This document shows positions 47,508 to 57,338 of a DNA stretch of 64,000 nucleotides, one piece after another. The translations under genes were made by a program, and so were the position numbers. Each line of letters begins with the position of its first letter. Position 1 is the stretch's first letter. The stretch comes from Flavobacteriales bacterium. GTDB lineage: Bacteria > Bacteroidota > Bacteroidia > Flavobacteriales_F > PHOS-HE28. The notes under the pieces were generated by a model that saw only the letters and a program-made list of their open reading frames with translations, did no database searches and was not told the origin of the DNA. The stretch is from contig JADKJM010000014.1 of the NCBI GenBank assembly GCA_016721005.1, positions 186,001 through 250,000 of the forward strand, given 5' to 3'.

Positions 47508-48836
47508 CTATTTGACGGTGTTCCGCAGCAATTGGTTGCCGATGCCGCAAGATAGACAGCGACGTTTCGCGCAGTATTCGTTCTTCAGCTCGATGAGCGC
47601 TTGTCCGCGAGCGGCGGTGTCGGCCTTCAAACCCAGTCCAGCCCAACCGCTGATCAGCGTATTTCGTTCGGCAGGCAGTTGTTCCATTAAGCCTAGCGCC
47701 CGGTCACTGTACTCCTGTCGGCCTTGGATCCGGCCCAAGGCGAAGAGCGTAGGGACCACCGCGTTGATGAGGATATGTTCGGCGCCTGCTCGGCCCAAGC
47801 GCTTGGATCGCGGTGCGCTCGGGGTGTCGAAGCGGTAGTGATCGATCCAATACGCACTGGCCTCCACATCCAGGAGGTCGAGCAATTCGTTCACGTTGTC
47901 GGTACCGATCAGCGCGGAGAAATCACCATCGCAACGCATGAGCACTTGCGCGAACTGCGCGATGCGCACGGTCGGGAAGTTCACCGGACGCATGCGCGCG
48001 AACTTCCACGCGGCAACCGGAGCAGGACGCAGGCCATGGAGGTGTGCGAGCACGTTGTGCTCTTGTTGCAGTTGGCGCGGGCACTCATCCACGAAGTCCA
48101 CTTGGAGAAGTCCGGCTTGGCCGAAGAGGAGCGCTTCTGTGCGAAGCGCATCGTCGCGGTACTTCAACACCACGCGCAACGGTAACGCGTGTGCAAGCAT
48201 GCTGAACGGTTCAGCGTTCACCTTCAAACCGAACGCACGGACCAACATGTGATAGACCGTCTCCGATGGATCGCTGTTCAGTTTCCGGTAGAGCGCTTCG
48301 ACCTCAAGGGTCTTTCGTTCCAAGCGCTCGATCAATACGCGTTCCAGCCACGGACTGGTGCGCGCATGGTCCACACGATCCAACTGCGACGCGCACGGTA
48401 CGAAGCCTTTCCCGCGCATCAAGGACAGATAGAGCGCGATGCTGTCTGTGGAGATCCGCGGGAACAATTCCACGGTCGGTAGGACATGGCCGTTCATGGT
48501 CCGGACCTCAGCGTCGTGTTCATAGACGACATGCAGCACCACGTTCTCATAAGCCGCGTCATAGCCGTGTCCGTGTGCGTTCCATTCGCTGCTGCGCGTG
48601 TGTACTTCCACGGTGCCAGCCCACAATTGTCCATCGATGCGCACTTGGGCATCCACGAGATCGGGGCCGCTGTCCGGTTGGATCCTTCCCGGCTTCACCA
48701 CTTCCACCTCGCGACCATCGGTGGTGCGCAACGCGTGTTGCTCGAACATGCGGTTCTCCCAGATGTATTGCAGGAGGTCCTCGCCATAGGGAAAGGCGGG
48801 GTCGAGTAGGAGCGAATGTGCGGAGGTGGTTTGCAC
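47508..48836 (-). CDS. DUF2851 protein
   Basis: This 442-residue cytoplasmic protein has the family N-terminus EDLLQYIWENRMF and TTDGREVEVVKPGRIQPDSG, GTVEVHTRSSEWNAHGH, and a C-terminal zinc-like CAKRRCLSCGIG. The nuclease-like PD-(D/E)xK resemblance of the N-terminal half (GPDLVDAQV ... VEVH) is suggestive only. The start is a GTG; no better ATG fits the family N-terminus. Confidence 0.85.
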   Translation of the reverse strand: MQTTSAHSLLLDPAFPYGEDLLQYIWENRMFEQHALRTTDGREVEVVKPGRIQPDSGPDLVDAQVRIDGQLWAGTVEVHTRSSEWNAHGHGYDAAYENVVLHVVYEHDAEVRTMNGHVLPTVELFPRISTDSIALYLSLMRGKGFVPCASQLDRVDHARTSPWLERVLIERLERKTLEVEALYRKLNSDPSETVYHMLVRAFGLKVNAEPFSMLAHALPLRVVLKYRDDALRTEALLFGQAGLLQVDFVDECPRQLQQEHNVLAHLHGLRPAPVAAWKFARMRPVNFPTVRIAQFAQVLMRCDGDFSALIGTDNVNELLDLLDVEASAYWIDHYRFDTPSAPRSKRLGRAGAEHILINAVVPTLFALGRIQGRQEYSDRALGLMEQLPAERNTLISGWAGLGLKADTAARGQALIELKNEYCAKRRCLSCGIGNQLLRNTVK

Positions 48837-48858
48837 GCAGGTGAAGGTAGAAAGGGGT

Positions 48859-48997
48859 TCACGCAGAGGCGCAGGGAACGCAGAGGAATTCAATACATCC
48901 GCAGATTACGCAGATGCGCTCGCTACCGCAAGCGAATACAGGATCCAGTAGCAAGCGAGACACGAATTTCTCAGCGTTCCCTGCGCCTCTGCGTGAG
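48859..48997. repeat. MITE-like inverted-repeat element, ~139 bp
   Basis: The ends carry TCACGCAGAGGCGCAGGGAA in inverted orientation. An inner part repeats GCAGATTACGCAGATGCG. It resembles the 47340-47494 element in layout but not in exact sequence. Confidence 0.7.
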
Positions 48998-49009
48998 ACC
49001 TTCCTTCCT

Positions 49010-49837
49010 CTACAGCACGCCGCGCTCCCTCAGCTTCCGCTCCATCGCGCGCTGAAGTTCCTGCGCGGCTTTGCGCGCTTGGGGGATCGCTTCCTCCCCT
49101 TTCCCGGCGAAGAGCACACCACGACTGCTGTTGATGAGCAATCCACCGTCCTTGGTAAGACCGGCATCGAGGACGGCGTTCAGATCACCTCCTTGAGCAC
49201 CCACGCCGGGCACGAGGAAGAAATGATCCGGAGCAATGGCTCGTGCTTGTGCGAGGACCTCCGGTCGTGTGGCGCCGGTGACGAACATGAGTTCAGCAGC
49301 CGTTCCCCATTCCGCCGTGCGTTCCATCACCACTTCGAAGAGGCGTTTGCCGTTGCCGGTATCGAGGAACTGGAAATCTTCGGCGCCCGCATTGCTAGTG
49401 ACGCCAAGGACGATGGCCCACTTGCCGGGACGGTTCAGGAATGGTTCGATGCTGTCCTTGCCCATGTAGGGTGAAAGCGTCACGGCATCCACGCCCAGAT
49501 TATCGAAGAAGGCCTCTGCGTACTTGCGCGCGGTATTGCCGATGTCTCCGCGTTTCGCATCAGCGATGATGAAGCAATCGCCCTTGGTGCGGATGTAGGC
49601 GATGGTCGCCTCCAGATCGAGCCAGCCTTGATCACCCAATGCTTCATAGAACGCGAGGTTCAGTTTGTAGGCCACCGCGAGGTCATGCGTCACTTCGACG
49701 ATCGCTTCGTTGAAGGCCCGCACCGGATGGCTCTCCAGCTTGAAGTGCTCGGGTACGAGGTGTACCTCAGTATCCAGACCGACACAGAGCAAACTCTTCT
49801 TGCGGCGGAAGAGATCGATGAGTTGGGCGCGGGTCAT
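49010..49837 (-). CDS. pyrF: Orotidine 5'-phosphate decarboxylase
   Basis: This 275-residue enzyme of the longer group has the catalytic DAKRGD at 93-98 (Lys95), LLCVGLDTE at the N-terminus, TLSPYMGKDSIEPF, and VPGVGAQGGD with phosphate-binding INSSRGVLFA. It makes UMP in pyrimidine synthesis. Confidence 0.95.
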   Translation of the reverse strand: MTRAQLIDLFRRKKSLLCVGLDTEVHLVPEHFKLESHPVRAFNEAIVEVTHDLAVAYKLNLAFYEALGDQGWLDLEATIAYIRTKGDCFIIADAKRGDIGNTARKYAEAFFDNLGVDAVTLSPYMGKDSIEPFLNRPGKWAIVLGVTSNAGAEDFQFLDTGNGKRLFEVVMERTAEWGTAAELMFVTGATRPEVLAQARAIAPDHFFLVPGVGAQGGDLNAVLDAGLTKDGGLLINSSRGVLFAGKGEEAIPQARKAAQELQRAMERKLRERGVL

Positions 49838-49929
49838 CGGGCGCGAAGATCAAGAATACATACCGCAAAGGGCACGAAGGACACAAAGGAAAGCTGTCCC
49901 GCCGCTAGGTCGATCGATCGCGGTGCGGC

Positions 49930-51012
49930 TCAAAGGCCAGCTTCCGCCTTCAGCTTCTCGGTGCGTTCGGCGAGCTGGAGCGCGTCGATCACGTCCTGCA
50001 GATCGCCGTTGAGGATCTCGGTGAGGTTATGTACCGTGAGTTCGATGCGGTGATCGGTGAGACGGCTTTGCGGAAAGTTGTAGGTGCGGATCTTGGCGCT
50101 GCGGTCGCCGCTGCTGACCTGGCTCTTGCGATGCGCGGCCACGGCGGCTTCTTGCTGGCGCACCTTCTCCTCGTACAATTTGGTGCGCAGCATGGTCATC
50201 GCTTTCAAACGATTGCCCAATTGGCTGCGCTCGGTCTGGCACATCACCACCACGCCCGTAGGTAGGTGCGTCAGCCGCACTTTCGTTTCCACCTTGTTCA
50301 CGTTCTGGCCACCCGCCCCACCGCTTCGTGCGGTCTCCATCTTCACATCGCTGTCCTTGATCTCCACGTCGGTCTCTTCGGCTTCGGGTAGTACGTTCAC
50401 CGTGGCGGCACTGGTATGGATCCGACCACTGGCCTCCGTGCTTGGCACACGTTGCACGCGATGCACGCCTGCTTCGAATTTCAGCACGCCATAGACGCCA
50501 TCACCGATCACATTGAAAACGACCTCTTTGTAACCACCCACAGTGCCTTCGCTCACATCCGCCACTTCGATCTTCCATCCGCGGCCTTCGCAATAGCGCA
50601 CGTACATGCGGTAGAGGTCGCCTGCGAAAAGACTTGCTTCATCGCCACCGGTGCCAGCGCGGATCTCCACCGTGCAATTGCGCGCATCGTTCGGATCCTT
50701 CGGCACGAGCATCATGCGCACCTCCTCCTCCATCGCCTCGATCGCCGCGCGCATCTCGTCACGTTCGGCACGCGCCATCTCCAGCATGTCGCTGTCCTTC
50801 TCGGTGCGGATCATCTGCTCAGCGCCGGAGAGGTCGTCGTGCATGCGCTTGAACCGGAAGAAGGCTTCATCGATCGGCTCCAGATCGCGGTAGCTGCGAT
50901 TGAGTTCCACGAAGCGCTTCTGGTCGGCGATCACACTCGGGTCAGCGAGCTGCTTGCCGATCTCCTCGCGACGGTCGTGGAGGGAGGATAGTTTGGAGAG
51001 GAGGTCTGACAT
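49930..51012 (-). CDS. prfA: Peptide chain release factor 1
   Basis: This 360-residue protein begins MSDLLSKLSSLHDRREEIGK. It has IRAGTGGDEASLFAGDL, the stop-codon recognition segment VQRVPSTEASGRIHTS, and the catalytic GGQ in SGGAGGQNVNKVETKVR. It recognises UAA and UAG. The upstream extension is repeat-like and excluded. Confidence 0.96.
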   Translation of the reverse strand: MSDLLSKLSSLHDRREEIGKQLADPSVIADQKRFVELNRSYRDLEPIDEAFFRFKRMHDDLSGAEQMIRTEKDSDMLEMARAERDEMRAAIEAMEEEVRMMLVPKDPNDARNCTVEIRAGTGGDEASLFAGDLYRMYVRYCEGRGWKIEVADVSEGTVGGYKEVVFNVIGDGVYGVLKFEAGVHRVQRVPSTEASGRIHTSAATVNVLPEAEETDVEIKDSDVKMETARSGGAGGQNVNKVETKVRLTHLPTGVVVMCQTERSQLGNRLKAMTMLRTKLYEEKVRQQEAAVAAHRKSQVSSGDRSAKIRTYNFPQSRLTDHRIELTVHNLTEILNGDLQDVIDALQLAERTEKLKAEAGL

Positions 51013-51104
51013 GAGGAAGAAGCCGCAAGGCGCGAGAGCGGGAGTCTCCAGCACGCGGAGAGACGCGGATAGAACGAGGGGGCGCGAGGGTTTGTGAGAA
51101 GCGT

Positions 51105-52274
51105 TCACACATAGACGAAACTGCCGTGTGTGCTGGTGAGGACCACTTCTTTGCTCGTGGCTGCTTCAACGCGGCCAATGACCTTGGCATCGATACCGAA
51201 GGAATTGGAGATCGCGATGATCTCCGCTGCTCGGGCTTGCGGAACATAGAACTCCATGCGGTGCCCCATGTTGAAGACCTTGTACATCTCCTTCCAGTCG
51301 GTGCCGCTCATCTTTTGGATGGCGGCGAAGAGCGCGGGCGTCGGAAAGAGATCATCCTTGATCACGCGGAGGTTCTCGATGAAGTGCAGCACCTTGGTCT
51401 GCGCGCCACCACTGCAATGCACCATGCCGTGGATCTCGCTACGCATGGTCTTCAGCACTTGCTGAACGACCGGTGCATAAGTGCGTGTGGGTGAAAGCAC
51501 GGCCTTGCCGAAGTCGAGCGGTGTGCCTTCCAGCGGATCGGTCAAGCGCGCTTGTCCGCTGTACACGAGATGTTCCGGCGTTGCCGGATCATAGGTCTCC
51601 GGAAATGCCTTCGCCAGCTCCTTCGCGAAGACATCGTGCCGCGCGCTGGTGAGGCCGTTGCTGCCCATGCCCGCGTTGTAGTTGTCCTCGTAGGTGGCTT
51701 GCCCATCGCTGGCCAACGCCACGATCACATCCCCGGCTTGGATCCGTGCGTTGTCTATAACCTCGCTCCGCTTCATGCGGCACACCACGGTGCTATCCAC
51801 GATCACGGTGCGCACGAGATCGCCCACGTCCGCGGTCTCGCCACCCGTGCTACTGATCCCGACACCCAGCCCGCGCATCTTTTCCAGGAACGCTTCAGTG
51901 CCTTCGATGATCGCGCTGATCACTTCACCGGGGATCAACCGCTTGTTGCGACCGATCGTGCTGCTGAGCAGGATCCCATCCGTGGCGCCCACGCAGAGCA
52001 GGTCGTCGAGGTTCATCACGATGGCATCCTGTGCGATGCCGTGCCACACACTGATGTCACCGGTCTGCTTCCAATAGGCGTACGCGAGCGAACTCTTCGT
52101 GCCCGCGCCATCAGCGTGCATCACGATGCAATGCTCCGGACTGCCGGTCAACGTATCCTCCACCACTTTGCAAAAGGCCTTTGGGAAAAGTCCTTTGTCC
52201 AACGACGCGATCGCCTTGTGTACATCCTCCTTGCTGGAGGAGACACCACGCTGCTCGTATCGGCTATTGCTCAT
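51105..52274 (-). CDS. purM: Phosphoribosylformylglycinamidine cyclo-ligase (AIR synthetase)
   Basis: This 389-residue protein begins MSNSRYEQRGVSSSKEDVHK, the Bacteroidota form of PurM. Features are HADGAGTKSSLAY, NLDDLLCVGAT, GETADVGDLVRT, and KVFNMGHRMEFYV near the C-terminus. It closes the imidazole ring in purine synthesis. A terminator separates it from the upstream OmpA gene. Confidence 0.93.
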   Translation of the reverse strand: MSNSRYEQRGVSSSKEDVHKAIASLDKGLFPKAFCKVVEDTLTGSPEHCIVMHADGAGTKSSLAYAYWKQTGDISVWHGIAQDAIVMNLDDLLCVGATDGILLSSTIGRNKRLIPGEVISAIIEGTEAFLEKMRGLGVGISSTGGETADVGDLVRTVIVDSTVVCRMKRSEVIDNARIQAGDVIVALASDGQATYEDNYNAGMGSNGLTSARHDVFAKELAKAFPETYDPATPEHLVYSGQARLTDPLEGTPLDFGKAVLSPTRTYAPVVQQVLKTMRSEIHGMVHCSGGAQTKVLHFIENLRVIKDDLFPTPALFAAIQKMSGTDWKEMYKVFNMGHRMEFYVPQARAAEIIAISNSFGIDAKVIGRVEAATSKEVVLTSTHGSFVYV

Positions 52275-52285
52275 GGCTGGAAACA

Positions 52286-52319
52286 AGAAGAGCATCCACC
52301 GGACGGCGGATGCTCTTCT
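52286..52319 (-). terminator. Terminator of the PorE-like OmpA gene
   Basis: A 12-bp perfect stem (AGAAGAGCATCC / GGATGCTCTTCT) with a 10-nt loop. On the minus strand it is followed by TGTTT and lies 15 bases after the stop codon and just before purM. Confidence 0.85.
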
Positions 52320-52333
52320 CTTTGGTTATCACG

Positions 52334-54355
52334 CTAATTGTTCGGAGCAGGAGGCGGAGGCGTGCTGCCCGTTCCGGGTACGAAGTCCGTGCGCAACACT
52401 TTGAAGTCGGTACGGCGGTTCTGCTGGTGCGCAGCTTCCTTCTCCTCGTTCGTGGCCATCTTCTTGATCACATCCATCGTCACCATCGGCTCATCCGGAC
52501 CACGACCGACCGCGACCATGCGGGCAGGGTCGATCCCCTTCTCCACGAGGTAGTTCACGCAGCTCTGCGCGCGCTTCTGGGAAAGTTCCAGGTTACCGCC
52601 TTTGTACTTGCGCGTCGGGCGTGCATCGGTGTGCGAGCGCAGTTCGATCACGATGTTCGGGTTGTCCACCAGCGTCTGGTACAGTGTCTCCAAGCTGTCC
52701 TTGGATTCCGGCCGGAGGAAGAACTGGTCCACGTCGTACTCGATCCTTGGCAGAACGATGACCCTATTGTGCGGCTGCAGGAAGTACTCCTTCACGAAGG
52801 TGGTGCTCTCCGTGAGGCCCACGGTCGTGATCTGGTCCTTCACCACGAGGTAGCCTTCCTTCTCTACGAGGATGCTGTAGCTGGTCTCCTCCTTGATGTA
52901 GCGGTCCTTGCCGTTCTCGATGAAGGCGAAGCCACCGTTATCATCCGTGAGTGCGCTGAAGTTGCTGCCGTTGGTGCCGACCGCGGTGATCTTGGCTCCC
53001 ACGATCGGTTGTCCGGACACTTTATCATACACATTGCCTTGGAGCGCGAACTCAAGATCAGGCATGTAGAAGCGCCAGATATCATGCTGGCCTTTGCCGC
53101 CAGGGCGATTTGTGGTGAAGAAGCCGCGGTCATTCTCCCCATCGAAGGTGATACCCAGATCATCCGAGGCGCTGTTCAAGGGTGATTTCATGTTCTCCAC
53201 GTGGCCCCAGGTTCCTTCGCCGGTCTTCTCCGCATGGTAGATGTCCATGCCGCCCATGCCCTGCATGCCGTTGGAGGAGTAGTAAAGGCTTCCGTCGTAA
53301 CGCAGGAAGGGGAACATGTCGTCCTTCGCCGTGTTCACTTCGGCGCCGAGGTTCACCGGAGTTCCGGCCGGCATGCCTTCGCGATCCAACTTCACCATGT
53401 ACAGGTCCTTGCCGCCCTTGTGACCCGGATAGGGTGAATTGGTGGCGAAGACGAGCATATCGTCATCTGCGGAAAGGGCTGGGTGACCCGCAGTGAGCGT
53501 GTCCTCCTTCACCGTAGCCAGCTTCAACTTCAACATCACCGGAGCGGCGAAGTTGTTACCGACCTTCTTGCTCACCCAGATGTCGCAGCCGAAGACCTTC
53601 TTCTTCTCCGCAGGGCAGCGGGTGAAGTACATCAAGGTCCGCTTGGCGTTGAAGATCGGGGTAGCCTCGTTGCCCTCGCTGTTGATCTCGATGGGCAGTT
53701 TCACGGGCTCGCTCCACTTGCCCAGACGATCCCGGGAGGAGGCGAACAGATCCGCGAATGCTTCGCCGATGATCAGGTCCGTGCTGGAACCGGAGGCGGC
53801 AGGACGGGTGCTGGAGAAGACCACGGACTCGTTCTTCTTGTCGGAGAAGGCAGGGCTGTAATCGTATTGCGGGGTGTTGAGCAACACTTCAGGATCAACG
53901 CTGTAGCGGGTAGGACTGTCCTTCCACTTCTGCGCCATTTGGCAGGCAGCGATACCGGCGTCGGCCCGTGGGTCGTTGCTCTTCTTCTCCTTGTATTTGT
54001 TGTAGCTGGCGATGGCCTCGGCATAGAGGCCCTGTTGCTTCTGCATCTGGCCGATCCAGTAATAGGTGATCGGATCGGTGTACTGGGCCTTGTTGGCCTT
54101 CTCATACCACACTTGGGCCTGGGCCACATCGCCGATCATCCGGTAGCTCTCCGCCACCTTGAAGATCAGTTCCGCCTTCACAGCGGCCTTCTTCTCCACG
54201 GTGTACGCCTTCTTGTAGAGTTCGATGGCGTTGAAGTAGAAGCCTTTGGTGAAGGCATCATCCGCCTCATCGGCCAACCGCCCTCCTTGGGCAAGGACCA
54301 TGGTGGAGGACAGAAAGAGTGCGGATAGACAAACGAGGATCTTCCTAATGGTCAT
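52334..54355 (-). CDS. TPR / beta-propeller / OmpA-like protein (PorE-like)
   Basis: This 673-residue protein has a signal peptide (MTIRKILVCLSALFLSSTMVLAQ) and TPR-like helices (about 25-135). A PD40-type propeller follows (SPAFSDKKNESVVFSS, PALSADDDMLVFATN, GGMDIYHAEK, RGFFTTNRPGG), then a carboxypeptidase-regulatory-like domain (about 440-510) and a C-terminal OmpA peptidoglycan-binding domain with NIVIELRSHTDARP and LSQKRAQSCVNYLVEKGI. This order matches PorE of the type IX secretion system, which links the complex to peptidoglycan. Other OmpA-PD40 proteins share it, so the assignment is probable. Confidence 0.8.
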   Translation of the reverse strand: MTIRKILVCLSALFLSSTMVLAQGGRLADEADDAFTKGFYFNAIELYKKAYTVEKKAAVKAELIFKVAESYRMIGDVAQAQVWYEKANKAQYTDPITYYWIGQMQKQQGLYAEAIASYNKYKEKKSNDPRADAGIAACQMAQKWKDSPTRYSVDPEVLLNTPQYDYSPAFSDKKNESVVFSSTRPAASGSSTDLIIGEAFADLFASSRDRLGKWSEPVKLPIEINSEGNEATPIFNAKRTLMYFTRCPAEKKKVFGCDIWVSKKVGNNFAAPVMLKLKLATVKEDTLTAGHPALSADDDMLVFATNSPYPGHKGGKDLYMVKLDREGMPAGTPVNLGAEVNTAKDDMFPFLRYDGSLYYSSNGMQGMGGMDIYHAEKTGEGTWGHVENMKSPLNSASDDLGITFDGENDRGFFTTNRPGGKGQHDIWRFYMPDLEFALQGNVYDKVSGQPIVGAKITAVGTNGSNFSALTDDNGGFAFIENGKDRYIKEETSYSILVEKEGYLVVKDQITTVGLTESTTFVKEYFLQPHNRVIVLPRIEYDVDQFFLRPESKDSLETLYQTLVDNPNIVIELRSHTDARPTRKYKGGNLELSQKRAQSCVNYLVEKGIDPARMVAVGRGPDEPMVTMDVIKKMATNEEKEAAHQQNRRTDFKVLRTDFVPGTGSTPPPPAPNN

Positions 54356-54487
54356 CGGGATAAGTTCTGTGATTCCGGATGCGGTCGCGGCGAAGATATG
54401 CGGATCCCCCCAATGGCGGAATGCCCTTTTGAAAAGGACCGAACGCTCCATCCGGAAGACCCGATCCGTAGCTCCAATGCTGCCCGA

Positions 54488-56681
54488 TCAACGGGTGAAG
54501 AGCAACTCGCGCATCTTCGGCAAGGGCCACAACTCATCGTCCACCAGCAGTTCGAGCTTGTCCGCGTGGTACCGGATCTTGTCCAGGAAAGGCTTCACAT
54601 CGTCGCAGTACGCGATCGCCTTGGCCCGCGCCCTCTTCAATGACATTGGCCTTCTTCCGCGCCTCGATCATCTCATTCACCAAGGTCATGATCCCGGCAA
54701 TGTGCTCGCTGATCTCTTCGATCAGCCCGACCTGGGTGGTCGTGGCCTTCTTCGCCTTTTCCGCACCAAGGACCTCGCGTAGTCCGATCACGTTCTCGAT
54801 CAAGCGGTTCTGGTACGAGATGGCCGTGGGTATGATGTGGTTCTGGGCCAGATCCCCGGCAACCCGGCTTTCGATCTGGATCTTCAGCACATAGCTGTGC
54901 AGTTCGATCTCATGGCGGGCAGCCAGTTCCCGGTCGCTCAACACCCCCATGTCCGCAAAGAGCTTCTTGGTCTCCGGTCGGCTCCAGACATCCAACGCAC
55001 GCGGGGTGTCCTGGATGTTGCTCAACCCACGCTTGGCGGCCTCCTTCTTCCACGCATCGCCGTATCCGTTCCCCTCGAACCGGATGGCCTTGCTTTCCAC
55101 GATCAGTTCACGGATCACGCGCAGGATGGCTTCATCCTTCTTGGTTCCCTTCTTGATCAACGCATCCACGGTCTTCTTGAACTCGCGCAATTGGTTCGCC
55201 ACGATGGTGTTCAGCACGGTCATGGACGCCGCGCAGTTGGCGCTGCTCCCCACCGCGCGGAACTCGAACTTGTTCCCGGTGAATGCGAAAGGGCTGGTGC
55301 GGTTCCTATCCGTGTTGTCCAACATCACCTGCGGGATGCGGCCGATGTCCATCTTCAACTCGGTCTTGCTCGTGGGCGTCATCGCCCCTTTGATATTCTG
55401 CTCCAGCCCGTCCAGCAACTTGGTGAGGTAGTCCCCGATGAAGACACTGATGATGGCGGGTGGCGCTTCGTTCGCACCCAAGCGGTGATCGTTGTTGGCG
55501 CTGGCGATGCTGGCGCGCAGCACATCGGCGTGGCTGTGGATGGCCTTGATCGTGTTGACGAAGAAGGCGAGGAAGAGCATGTTCTCCTTCGGTGTCTTCG
55601 CAGGGCGCAACAGGTTCTTGCCGGTATCGGTGGCGAGGCTCCAATTGTTGTGCTTCCCACTGCCGTTCACCCCAGCGTAGGGTTTCTCGTGGAGTAGCAC
55701 GCGGAACTGGTGCTTCCGCGCGGTCTTCTCCATCACATCCATCAGGAGCATGTTGTGATCCACGGCGAGGTTGAGTTCCTCGAAGACCGGTGCGCACTCG
55801 AACTGGTTCGGCGCCACCTCGTTGTGGCGCGTCTTCACCGGGATGCCCAACTTCAAGGCTTCCGTTTCGAAATCGCGCATGAAATCGCGGGCACGCTCCG
55901 GAATGCTTCCGAAGTAATGGTCCTCCAACTGTTGGCCCTTGGCCGGACCGTGACCGAAGAGGGCACGGCCTGACATCATGATATCCGGACGCGCGTAGTA
56001 CAGCGCCTCATCTATGAGGAAGTACTCCTGCTCCCACCCGAGGGTGCAGGTCACCTTCTTCACGTCCTTGTCGAAGTACTTGCACACGGCCGTGGCTGCT
56101 TCATCCACCGCCTTGATCGCGCGGAGCAGCGGCATCTTGTAGTCCAGTGCATCACCGGTGTAGCTGATGAAGATGGTCGGGATGCAAAGCGTCCGACCGA
56201 TGATGAAGGCCGGGCTGCTCGGGTCCCACGCGCTATAACCACGGGCTTCGAATGTGTTGCGGATCCCACCGCTTGGGAAACTGCTTGCATCGGGCTCCTG
56301 TTGCACGAGCATCCCACCATCGAAGCGTTCGATGCTGCGGCCACCGTTGATCGGTTCGAAGAACGCGTCGTGCTTTTCGGCGCTGGTTCCCGTGAGCGGC
56401 TGGAACCAGTGGGTGTAATGCGTGGCCCCTTTGCTGGCCGCCCACTCCTTCATTCCGCTGGCCACTTGGTCCGCCAATTTCCGATCGATGCGCGAGCCTT
56501 CATGGATCGCTTGCATCACCGAGAGGTAGGCATCCTCGGTGAGGAACATGCGCATGGACTCCTCATTGAATACGTTGCTGCCGAAGAACTCGCTGATGCG
56601 GGCACTGGGCATTTCAGTGGGCCGGGACCGGCGATCGAGGACATCGGACAGGGCTTTTGCGCGCAAATGGGGGGTAGGCAT
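54488..56681 (-). CDS. glnA: Glutamine synthetase type III, with a 3' frameshift
   Basis: The gene begins MPTPHLRAKALSDVLD and shows GSIII features: SEFFGSNVFNE, THWFQPLTGTSAEKHDAF, GWEQEYFLID, TRHNEVAPNQFE, GVNGSGKHNNWS and FEFRAVGSSANCA. The coding frame runs to about 54633, where one extra C (plus strand CCC at 54631-54633) throws the last ~48 residues out of frame. The other frame gives the expected family ending (YCDDVKPFLDKIRYHADKLE; LWPLPKMRELLF) and a stop at 54488. The uncorrected frame stops at 54534. It may be a sequencing error or a C-terminal variant. Confidence 0.88.
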
Positions 56682-56794
56682 CGGAAAATGGTTGTTTTCG
56701 GCGCCGAAGGTATTTGAAAGAGGGGGGTTGGTTCTGGAATGACTGGAATTCTTTGCGAACAAGGTGTGAATAGCGGGGGGGTCGTGAAGAAAGG

Positions 56795-56863
56795 GGCAGT
56801 TAGCAGGGGCAGGAGCAGTAGGCAGGGGCAGGAGCAGGAGCAGTAGGCAGGGGCAGTAGGCAA
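56795..56863. repeat. G/C-rich short tandem repeat upstream of glnA
   Basis: GGCAGGGGCAGGAGCAGTA and shorter variants are repeated three to four times within the 288-base spacer between tatA and glnA. The rest of the spacer shows no gene; a near-consensus TACCTTCG lies at 56712-56705 on the minus strand. Confidence 0.75.
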
Positions 56864-56969
56864 TGATCTCGGTGGATGACGAACGATAGCCTCCTCGTGA
56901 GAGACGGTGCGGAAACGCTACGCGAACCGGAGTGCGCACCTCTTCGGGTGGTCTCGAAAGGAAGCTTGG

Positions 56970-57275
56970 TCAGGCCTCTTCTCCCTCCTGCTTGACCGCA
57001 GGTTCCGATGGCTTGGGCGCGGTAGTGTGGGGCGGAGGGGTTTCCTCCACGGCTGATAGGAACTGGCGCTGGTGCTCCTCGGTGGTCCGGCGGATCTCGT
57101 TGGCGCCTTTGTGGATCTCGCGCTGCACCTCGTTGCTTGCCTCGCGCACCTGCCGCATGAAACGTCCCATACCCCGGGCGATGTCCGGGATCCCCTTCGC
57201 GCCGAAGAAGATCAGGATGAAGACCAGGACCACAAGAAGTTCACCACCGCTGATATCGAAGAGGAGTGCGATCAT
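56970..57275 (-). CDS. tatA: Sec-independent translocase TatA-like protein
   Basis: This 101-residue protein has a short hydrophobic N-terminal span (LLVVLVFILIFFGAKGIPDI), the hinge FGAKGIPDIARGMG, an amphipathic helix (RFMRQVREASNEVQREI) and a Pro-rich tail. This fits TatA/TatB; which one cannot be fixed. It lies between secDF and glnA. Confidence 0.85.
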   Translation of the reverse strand: MIALLFDISGGELLVVLVFILIFFGAKGIPDIARGMGRFMRQVREASNEVQREIHKGANEIRRTTEEHQRQFLSAVEETPPPHTTAPKPSEPAVKQEGEEA

Positions 57276-57338
57276 CCGGGCCGAAAGTAGGAAGTCCCAC
57301 CAGCGGCGGGACTTCCTTGTAGGTCTTTGACGCGGGGC

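Noticed and set aside
56682..56939. Extended N-terminus of glutamine synthetase (86 extra residues)
   Set aside because: The extension is Leu/Pro-rich low-complexity translation of a short tandem repeat; the family N-terminus starts at 56681.
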